A DNA stretch of 64,000 nucleotides from Malus domestica (lineage: Eukaryota > Streptophyta > Magnoliopsida > Rosales > Rosaceae): assembly GCF_042453785.1 (NCBI RefSeq), contig NC_091663.1, positions 36,229,001 to 36,293,000 on the forward strand, given 5' to 3'. Made by a program: the position numbers and the translations under genes. Within the stretch, counting starts at the first letter, position 1. Each line of letters opens with the position of its first letter. The notes under the pieces are model-generated. The model worked only from the letters and a program-made list of their open reading frames with translations, was not told the origin of the DNA and ran no database searches. This document shows, one piece after another, positions 55,925 to 64,000 of this stretch.

Positions 55925-57229
55925 ATCAAACGTGTGGGAGGGTAGATCATAATATTGCTTGGATTATTAATCACTATAATCCAAGTTAAAGTAAAAATGT
56001 GCAGGCGTGTGGGATAATGTGTAAGATAGAATTAAGTTACATTCAATGTTCGATTCTCTTCAGTACAACGATTTTTTTTTTAAAAGAAACCAACATAGAA
56101 AGTGATATGACCCGTCATTATTAGCTAGTTTGCTTAAAGTGGTAAACCAGCTCAAGTTCTTTAACCTGGGTTTTACAGTTTTACTCTAATGTTAATTATG
56201 ACACAGCTTGAATTCCATGGGTTATACGTTAGAGTAAACTTTACAGTAAGGAAGAAATGGAAGGAAAACACAAGGCTGAGGTAGCCGCGTGTGGGGACGA
56301 GTATTCTCTCCTCTTTTTTTTTTTTTTTTGCTTCCTTTCCCTTCTGTTTGAACATTCAAGATTTCATCTTTGCAGAGAGAAAAAATAAAAAAGGAGAGAG
56401 AGAAACAAGAAAAAAAAATTGTGAGGGGAAGGGAGGGAGGGGAGAGAATCCCCATCCCGAGCGTGGAGGGATTTGATGACTCACAACTTAGGTAGTGTTA
56501 TTCACTCTTTTTTACCTGTGGCACACCCTTGTTACTTTTTTCCATTGATATTTTTCAATTTATTCGATTTGACGGCCGAAAATTGAGAGGGTGCATAGGA
56601 AGTAAAAAATGATTGTATGGATAGCACCACCCTACAACTTAATGTTGTGTCTTCTTTTCTCTTCTGACTTCAGGCATGACCAACTCCCATAGTGTGACAA
56701 GGCCTGAGAACAAATTCATTGTTGTATGGCTGAACGACGATTACTAGTGATTCTGGCCATTGTAGCATGTGTTTTGCCCAAGGCATAAAGGGGCAAGGGC
56801 ACATGATGACTTGACGTCATCCTCACCTTCCTCCCGCTTACCACTGTCTTCTATCTAGTAATATCCGAGAATGCATCGTTCCAAAAGAGTTGAGTCATTA
56901 GGTAGTAGGATTGCTTATCTAAAAACACACCCCTGAGTTGCTTATAAGTTATAACTCATAAGTACTTAATTGAAACTTTTATGACAATCTATGTGTTTAG
57001 TAGAAAAACACTTGGAAGTACTTTGAAGTTTTCCACTAACAAAGCATTTTGGCTGTAAAAAGCAATTAGTTTAAGACCAATTAGCTATGTGAACAGTGAA
57101 TGTCATCCAACTCTCCAAACTTAATTTCAGGACCTAAATGTATTAATTGTTATAACATGGTTTTAATCTTTCTTTTTTCGGTAAGGATATTTTTGTACCT
57201 TTGAATTATGTTACCTAAATTTAATTTTA
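55925..57229. other. Unit B spacer
   Basis: Collinear with 40735-42018 of unit A. AATCCAAGTTAAAG and neighbours occur on both sides of the rejoined flank (55895-55925 and 55965-55995), a ~75-bp local duplication next to the copia end. No gene. Confidence 0.45.
56491..56632. mobile_element. MITE, family C (copy 3 of 3)
   Basis: Orthologous to 41318-41421 but longer in the middle. Ends GGTAGTGTTATTCACTC and, in reverse, GGGTGGTGCTATCCATAC. Confidence 0.6.
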
Positions 57230-57387
57230 GGGTAATGCTAGGGAGACTAAATTCGTAGACCAAATTTTATAAACTAACTGATATGAAAGTTGATGATTGG
57301 ATTATTACTTAAGTGTTGATTAATGTGCTTATTTCTTATTGGTGCCACATCATTTAATTTGCAAATTTAATCTACCTAACATTACTC
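57230..57387. mobile_element. MITE, family A (copy 4 of 4)
   Basis: Twin of 42019-42175 (GGGTAATGCTAGGGAGACTA). Confidence 0.75.
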
Positions 57388-57619
57388 TTAATTTTACAAA
57401 TGTTTTAATCTAAAGAAAATTTATATTCCGACCAAATTTCTAAAAACGAACAAATCACGTCAACCAACCAAATTTCAATATACAAACCAACTAACAAAAC
57501 TTCAAACAAACACCAATCAAACTTCAATATACAAACCAACCAACCAACCAAACTTCAATACACACCCCAACCAAACTTCGATATCCACCAGTTAAAACTT
57601 CCTAAACAATCACCAAACT

Positions 57620-58088
57620 AAAGATAAAAATATGGTTCCATGTGCTCTGTTTCATTATGTGGATTCACCCCAATCCAAGAGCACTACCAAAGTGTTTCAA
57701 AGAAGGGTTATCCTGACATAGGTATGCTTCTGCCCTAGATCAACTTAAGTTAAATGGAGTTTCTATCACCCTACTTGAATAAAAAATGAAACTTCATACA
57801 CCTTAAGCTACTTTTGCATTAATTGCTACTTCAGTAATCTTACTGATTAGTGTACCTATTGTTTCATTAATCTTACTGATTAGTGTACCTGTTGTATTTG
57901 CTTCTCTTGAGAGTTGGTCTGGTAATAAAAATGTTCTATTTTCTGGCACATCATTATGGATTGGATTAGTCTTTTTGGTAGGGATCCTTAATTCTCTCAT
58001 TTATTGAACCTATTTGTTTTATATCCAAAAATGAAATGACCCCCCTCCCAATTTCTTCAGGTTGTGAGACACATTAAAATTCAATATA
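57620..58088. other. Unidentified 0.47-kb insertion in unit B
   Basis: Unit A reads straight from AACAATCACCGGACAACA to AATAAATTTTCATTTGAG. Unit B holds about 470 extra bases here with a tandem repeat of AATCTTACTGATTAGTGTAC (57836 and 57870 regions). A minus-strand frame (57803-58000) contains the duplicated words GTLISKI. No terminal repeats are recognised and the source is unknown. Confidence 0.5.
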
Positions 58089-58167
58089 AGTCCCAATAAA
58101 TTTTCATTTGAGAAATTGCAACACCAAGCCACACAGAAAGCTTCACTTTTTTTTTCTTCCAATTTGC

Positions 58168-60540
58168 CGGAAGAAGGACATGAAATTATATGAGGAAGAA
58201 ATTTATTTTGTGTAGATGAGTGAAAATGAATAGTTATAGAGTTTGGAATAATTACTAAAGTGGATCAGTTTAGAAAACTTTTTCTTTTTTTAACCTTTGG
58301 ATTTAAATTTTGGCTGTTGAATTTTTTTTTTACCGTTGGATTTGACAAGATTAAATATGCACCATGACCAATTTCAAAAGATTGAGCAAAGCAAAGGATT
58401 TTGATCTGGACCGTAGATAACCAACGGTCTAGAAATCAAAAGGCCCGGATTTAAACCCAGGGTTACCGTTAGACAACAACTGGGGTCCCTGCCACGTGTG
58501 GCCCAACTGTCAGCCACTAAGTTTTATATTCAACAACTTAAGAAAAAATAGAACCCACTCAAAATTTGGGTCAGCCAAATCTGAACCCAAATTTAGGTTT
58601 TGATTTGTGTCCAAACCCAAATATTTTGTGTTTGGAATCCAAATTTTTTGGGTTTGAAACTTAGCTTTGGGTCACATGTTTTCCGACTTAAACCCAAATA
58701 TTTAAGTTTGACTCCAAAGGTTGGAGTGGTCGAACTCGTCAAGTTCCAAAAGAAAAACCCAAGGTAGCCCTTAATCTATCGCCATTTATTGAACATTCGA
58801 GTCCAAACAATTGATCATATGAGCAAAAGTGCCTTCTACATCGGTCTATCTCACAAAAGTGATCAACGCACATACCTTCCAAGTTGTAGTAAGAACTTAA
58901 GTCAACCAACGGTACTAAAAATTGAAAATTTGGAAAAAGCAACACTATGTGTGAACATTCTCATCTCACCAAACCAAATTATGAAATGAAATCCCCTACG
59001 CATCTCTATCTGGAGTCTGCAAATCGAGAGATTTGGATTATTCAAGAAAGAAAATGAGATGCGAGCCATCTAAGTTTTTAGGTTTTTGTGAAATAGGTAA
59101 CTAAAATATAGGGATTGCAGATTAAAATTGAGTGGTCCAAATCTCCTAATCTATGAACATCAGACATAAAGATCACTAGTGGATCTCAATCCCCAAATTA
59201 TAGTTGTTGGTTAGTTTCCTTTCCTTTTCTTTTTCGCTACTTTTGTGTTCCCAAGCCATGTGGGATTTGGTTATAGTTAATTTGTATTACTGGTATCACC
59301 ACATTTTTATTCTACTAAAACTGGAAACAAAAGCAGCCCAAAGAAGGCCGAACTACAACGCTGGTCCTGACGTCTTTTTTTGTGCCCGGAGCGAACACTT
59401 AAAATTTGTCTTTTTTACCAACAAATATTAAAAAGAAATATTTAAAGAGGGCTGGAACCCAGTCAAAGCTGGGGGCTAGGCCCTCACGCCCATATTATAT
59501 TACTGAGTTAAAAACATACAACGGGAGGACATAGTACCTAAACCCGTCGATCAAAAGCAAAATCATATACAACCACTCTGAGCAGTCAACGTGGCCATCA
59601 CATATTGAATCAAAAAAGTTGACGCCCCATTCACCACACATAATGTACAGAAGATAACAAAATTACTACTACTTAAATCTCATAACATTGAGTAAACAGA
59701 ATCATCTGAAAAGATGAACAGATGCGTCAATTCTATTAGAGAAGCCAATCATGCGGTATACCTTGAAGAAGATAAGGAATACCTGATCAACATATATGTT
59801 GACCATTCTAAGTGCAAATTTAGAAGTGATATGCTCCAAGTATGATATTGGACAGAAAAGACCAGCCAGATTCAACCAGTTCTGCTATGTCCGGCTGGGT
59901 GAGAGCAGCTAAAGGCATGATTGTTCCCTAATAACATGAATAAATTGAGTAAACACCAAAAGTAGCAGCAAGGGAAGGAGATGTGAAGTAGATGAAGAGG
60001 TGCAAAACCTGTGAATGTCCAACAGCAAGGACTTTGGAGCTTATTGTCGATATATACAGAACAAGCACACTAAATAACAATGCAAGCAAACCAACAAAGA
60101 AAAATATGAAGAGGGACCTTGCATGGGCGGCTACTTCCCATATTGTCAGTTAGTTTTATGGTGGAAACTCAAACCAGTCCTTCATTTATCGCATCTGCAG
60201 AAATGAGGCACATGTATAAGCAAAAGCTGTATGGTTATTCGCTTCCTTCATCCCATCTGTTTCTTCTTTGAATCAGCACTACATATCCATGAAAGTAAAT
60301 TAAGAAGCAAAACCTGAACAGGCAAAGTTTGAAAGCCTTATTATGTAGTTTGGAAATTGCCGAAAACTGACGGTTGTGCAACATAATAATTGAATTGAAG
60401 AAGTCCGTACAAATTGTTATCTGGCCGGTTGCTTGGTAGCTTCAATTCCATCTAAACTCCTAAACCGTCTTTGGTTTCAGTATCTGAAAAAGACAAGTAG
60501 GGAAATTAAAGAGAAATTAAAAAAAAATTGAAGTAAACAC
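58168..60540. other. Flank between the duplication and the LRR fragment
   Basis: No gene is supported. T-rich and GGGTTT/AAACCC-rich AT DNA occurs to about 58740. From 59430 the sequence is less AT-rich and may include the 3' untranslated part of the LRR gene. Confidence 0.4.
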
Positions 60541-60665
60541 TGCGGGTGGCTCGGTGGTTGGGGACGAATTCAAAATTTGTATTTTATACGGCACGTCTTT
60601 ATTCGATTTCTGGAACTGGTGAACCACACGATGTTGGTTCCATTTTGAAAAAAAAAAAATAATAA
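60541..60665 (+). mobile_element. SINE-like element with A tail (putative)
   Basis: GCGGGTGGCTCGGTGGTTGG is A-box-like and TTATTCGATTTCTGG is B-box-like, about 45 bp apart. It ends in GGTTCCATTTTG and then A12 with AAT repeats, the arrangement of a tRNA-derived SINE. No second copy in the window to confirm. Confidence 0.45.
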
Positions 60666-60907
60666 TAAATGAAGTTAGTGGGCAAGGAATGCATACCGCT
60701 TTGATGTGGAATCAGTGTTGCTCAACGAGAAAGCAAAAGTGTGGACAAATTTTTTGACCATATGGTATGTCATCTAAAAGAAAAATAAAATGCTGGTGAT
60801 GAATGAAAAATGAAGAATAAAATTAAGAAACAAGATTGACATTTGCATATTTCAGAGCATATACTGAATTTGGCAAGTGCAAATTGAAATAAGTTAGAAA
60901 ACGCACC

Positions 60908-62312
60908 TTAATGAATAGAAATGGATAAGATGTGAGCAATCTTAGGCCAGTCCTCCCCTGTTTCCTTCTCGCATCTTTCGCTTAACATGGGGCATTCCCC
61001 AATTTGCAATCTATTTAAGTTGGGGAGTCGACGAATCCCTTCTGGCAGTGATGCCAAATCAGGGCAACGTTGAATTTCAAGGTGCTGCAGTGACGTGAGA
61101 TTGCTTATTTCTTCCGGTAGTGATACCAAATTTGGGAAAGATGCAATCGTAAGCGATTGGAGTGATGGGAGGTTGACGACCACTTCTGGCAGTAATGTCA
61201 GATCAGAGTATCTTCCAATTGTAAGCTTCTGAAGTGATGTAAGATTGGCGATCGCTTCTGACATTGATGTCAAATTGGAGCAATTCATAACTGTAAGCTC
61301 CCGAAAGGATGCGAGGTTGCCCATCCCATGATATGGTAGTAATGCCAAATTTGGGCAATCTTTAATGTCAAGCGATTGGAGTGATGGGACGTTGCCCATT
61401 CCTAGTGACGTTAGACATTCCAAATCCTCAATATTAATGAGTGACAGATGTGTTAATTTGGAGAGATGAGGGGAAGAAGAAGAGGCAGAGACATCAACAC
61501 CAACATCAGATGCTCCTCTAACAAACAAGGAATGAACAACCTTCGAGCTGCACCCATTGAGATATATTCCCTTCACATTTGGATACAGAGGCATGGAAGA
61601 TAGATTAGGACATTTTCCGATAGCCAATTGAGAAAGAGAGGGAAAAGAAGGCAAAGACAGATTTTCCGTTGATGAAGAAGAAGAAGCATTGTTATGAGTG
61701 TGCGCCCTCCACCATCCCTTCAGAACAGGGCAATATTCTACCCAGAGTAACTCCAGGGACGTCATCATCTCATCACTCATACTATTACTGCTGCTGGTAT
61801 TGTCTGATATGTACTCCAACTTCTCAAGCCCTCCAAGGTGAAGAGTCTTAAGGGATGGGAAATGATCCAAGGGTGGAAGATGTTGGCATCTGTGACACGC
61901 AGTCAATGTGAGACGAACAAGATTTATGAGAGAAGAAAACCAACTCGGAAACCTCACACCACCATAATCAGACACGGACAACATCTTTAGATTTGAATGG
62001 GGTTGCAATACTTCCATTGACATTAGAATATCCTTCTCATCAATTGCGTTCACATCTTCTCCACGTTTCCACTTTAAAGTCAATGAATGGAGATGCTGTT
62101 TCTCCTTGAGAGGAATACCAACATTTGATTCTGACATCACATCTTTCTCGTGCCTCAAGTTTCTAATTTCTAACTCCCCCCTTAATTCCTCCTTAAGCCT
62201 TCCCAGTTCACCAAGACCCGCAGCACTGTCCCTCAACAAAGAATTGTTTTCGCTCAAAACAAATGTATTCAATGTATGAAGACCATTCAGCTCCCCCAAT
62301 CCACGTGGCATT
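60908..62312 (-). pseudogene. 5'-truncated NLR: C-terminal LRR domain of an I2/RGA-type resistance protein
   Basis: An open frame of about 467 codons on the minus strand, from MPRGLGELNGLHTLNTFVLS to ILSISIH-stop. It contains the conserved CNL 'R1-type' segment (LRGELEIRNLRHEKDV, LKEKQHLHSLTLKW, EVLQPHSNLKMLSVSDYGG, FPSWFSSLINLVRL) and then at least ten leucine-rich repeats (e.g. LPSLQSLTIASFPNLVSLPE, LTSLQHLEIQRCPDLASLPE). It ends in the typical CEKETGEDWPKIAHI. This part of such receptors binds or senses pathogen effectors and auto-inhibits the NB-ARC domain. No coiled coil, P-loop or NB-ARC is present: the frame meets LTR-like sequence (TGTAACACCCC on the plus strand) exactly upstream. A stop-AAG|GTGCG junction suggests a 3' UTR intron. 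The frame itself has no internal damage, so the insertion may be recent; the N-terminal half may lie beyond the window. Confidence 0.88.
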
Positions 62313-64000
62313 TGTAACACCCCACCCCCATTTTATTTAAAAATAATTTTTAATTCTTAATTGGTGTGCCCAAGGGGCCCACCTTCTGTTTTTGTGTCCC
62401 CTATTCCCGTCACTCTTCCATCTCTCTCAGCCCTCTTCTTTCACTCTCCTTCTCGGCTCTCTCTCTCATATCTCCCTCATCTCTCTTCTCTGCACCGCAG
62501 CACAGCAGCACGCACGCACCCATCTCCCTGCGTGAGGAACATCATCATCACCATCTCGTTATTCTCTCTCCCTCTGTCCCATTCTGCAACCCCAGGAAAA
62601 CCGAAAAAAGGAACTCCGGTGAACTTTTATATTTTTTCCGGTGAGGTAAGCTCCAAACCTTCCCTTTTTCGTCCTATAATCTACTGGAATGGGTTTTAAC
62701 TGAGTTTTACTCGTGATTTTTGGAGGTTTTAGGACGAAAACGAACTCGGGTGTAGGCACACCCATCTCCGGCGACTTTCGAGAGAATTTCCGACCAAACC
62801 ACGGCGAGTTGGTCGGCATGCAAGGTATCAATCTCTTCGTCTCGCTGAGAACTACAACTTTCCTTTTTATTTCACCCAATTTCGTTGAGTATTGAAGAAG
62901 TTATACTCATTTGAATCTTACCCAGTTTCCGGCGAGTCCGACGGCTTTCGAGGAGTTTTCCGGTCAAACCACGACGAGTTAGACGTCGTGTGAGGTACCA
63001 TTCTCTTCGTCTCTTCAAGGGCTACAACTTTCGTTTTTGTCTCGCTTGATTTCGTTGAGTTTTGACAAAGTTATGGTCGTTTAAAGATTGTGCATTTTCC
63101 GGCCGAATTCCGGCTTTCTCTCCCATTGGGTCCGGCGACCCACCAAAACCAAGCCCTTTGGGCCTTCCCTGCTGAGCCCAACCCTTTTGGTTGTGAGGCC
63201 TTTGGGCCATGTGTGTGTGTGTTTTAGATTGTGTGGGTGTGTGAGTGTGTACCCGTGTGTGTGTATGTATATTTAGTGTGTGTGTGCTGTGTGAGTGTGT
63301 GAGTTTGTGTGTGTGTGTGTTTAAGTGTGTGTATATGCATGCCATGCATGCATGTGCATGCCGTGCATGTGTATGTGTGTTTGTGGTGTGTATGTGTTTG
63401 GGCTTTAGGCCCAAACCACATTTCTTCACCCAAAACCCTTTTAACCCAAAACCTTAGAATTCCAAAACCCAATAGATCATAATCCTATTTAACCTAAACC
63501 TAAACCTTAATCCAGATTTCAAGTCTAAAACCCGTTAGACCTAATTTGACCGTTGACCCCGGTCAACGTTGACTTTAGGGTTGACTTTTCGGGTTTTTGT
63601 CCGGGACCCTTCTTAGGGTAATTCGACGTTCTGAATCCGTTTCCAACGTCTGTTTTCCCAAATTCAATTGTTAAAATAGAGTTTTATTAATTGGACCCTT
63701 TATGTGCTTAGGGGCAATTATTGGTGACGTTTTCTTGTTCGTTAGTTTGCGTGGCTCTTCGACGGCTAAGTACTGTGAGTGGACCCCTTCTAAAAATGCA
63801 TGTTTTAATAATAGAAATGCATACATGAGAAGCATGATTTGATGACTACGTTTTATGAAATGTTTTATGAGATAACATGCTTATTGAGGCTAGTTTGAAT
63901 TATTATTATTTTTCCTATAACCCGTGTTCTTATAAAATATCTGATGGATGACGATATGATATTTAGAACACGTTTCGAACACCTCTTTATAGTATAGATG
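62313..64000 (+). mobile_element. Probable long-LTR (gypsy-type) retrotransposon, 5' end, runs off the window
   Basis: Begins TGTAACACCCC, a common start of plant Ty3/gypsy LTRs, immediately where the NLR frame stops matching. The next 1.69 kb is pyrimidine-rich leader DNA, GT repeats and AT-rich DNA without genes, fitting a long LTR. Two tandem ~145-bp modules (62791-62937 and 62961-63105) are inside. No LTR 3' end, primer site or coding frame is reached before 64000. Confidence 0.55.
63207..63380. repeat. (GT)n-rich microsatellite region
   Basis: An imperfect GT/GTGTAT tract of about 170 bases, with two ATGCATGC-type stretches. It generates spurious His/Thr-rich and Cys/Val-rich frames on both strands. 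Confidence 0.85.

Larger units (their letters stand above)
42514..58167. repeat. Tandem segmental duplication, unit B (15.7 kb, insertion-inflated)
   Basis: Collinear with 33345-42478. The excess length is made by elements at 43998-47154, 48438-48842, 48973-49302, 49535-49865 and 51197-55924 and by an unidentified segment at about 57620-58088. Each is absent at the matching place in unit A. Confidence 0.9.

Noticed and set aside
63022-63472. His/Thr-rich and Cys/Val-rich frames of up to 135 codons
   Set aside because: They translate the GT/CA microsatellite region and are artefacts of repeat composition.

Overview
The window is nuclear DNA of a dicot plant. The genes are intron-bearing, with GT-AG junctions I could trace, TATA boxes and AATAAA signals. 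The families are plant-type: CC-type glutaredoxins, an NPH3/BTB protein and an NLR-type LRR protein. The spacers are AT-rich and full of MITEs, hAT, Mutator-like, copia and probable gypsy pieces. The repeat style resembles Rosaceae (Malus/Pyrus), but that is an inference; I could not search a database.

Layout. (1) 1-14.4 kb: three minus-strand CC-type glutaredoxins (1.0, 4.3 and 8.4 kb). The last two encode proteins identical at 98 of 102 residues and sit in a tandem array whose flanks were duplicated again at 9.6-11.5 and 11.5-13.5 kb, the last copies without a gene. (2) 14.7-17.0 kb: a two-coding-exon OTU-family deubiquitinase (+). (3) 17.1-21.9 kb: a 1.24-kb hAT-like element and unique AT-rich DNA. 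(4) 22.0 and 28.2 kb: two plus-strand CC-type glutaredoxins of the CCMS subtype, with a 1.03-kb fold-back Mutator-like element between them (23.84-24.88 kb). (5) 29.6-31.05 kb: a small two-exon conserved-looking gene and a tRNA-Arg(ACG), both minus. (6) 31.86-35.29 kb: a complete four-exon NPH3 family gene (minus).

(7) 33.3-58.2 kb is a tandem segmental duplication. Unit A (33345-42478) starts inside NPH3 exon 3. Unit B (42514-58167) repeats the same order but has been inflated by later insertions: a 3.16-kb hAT-like element with six 346-bp tandem repeats, three MITEs, a decayed copia element and an unidentified 0.47-kb segment. Unit B therefore carries a dead 5' copy of NPH3 with no start codon, a 2-bp deletion and no 3' part. 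Unit A has its own copia RT fragments, themselves tandemly duplicated. (8) 58.2-64 kb: a minus-strand LRR fragment of an NLR resistance gene, cut at its 5' side by what looks like the start of a long-LTR retrotransposon running off the window.

Functional reading: the clearly intact loci are five CC-type glutaredoxins (redox/TGA-factor co-regulators), one OTU deubiquitinase, one NPH3/RPT2-like adaptor, one small protein of unknown role and one tRNA. They do not form a pathway. The most distinctive part of the window is its structural history: gene-array growth and decay, a segmental duplication that gives empty-site proof for many insertions, and a ~145-bp sequence module shared by a fold-back element and an LTR element.
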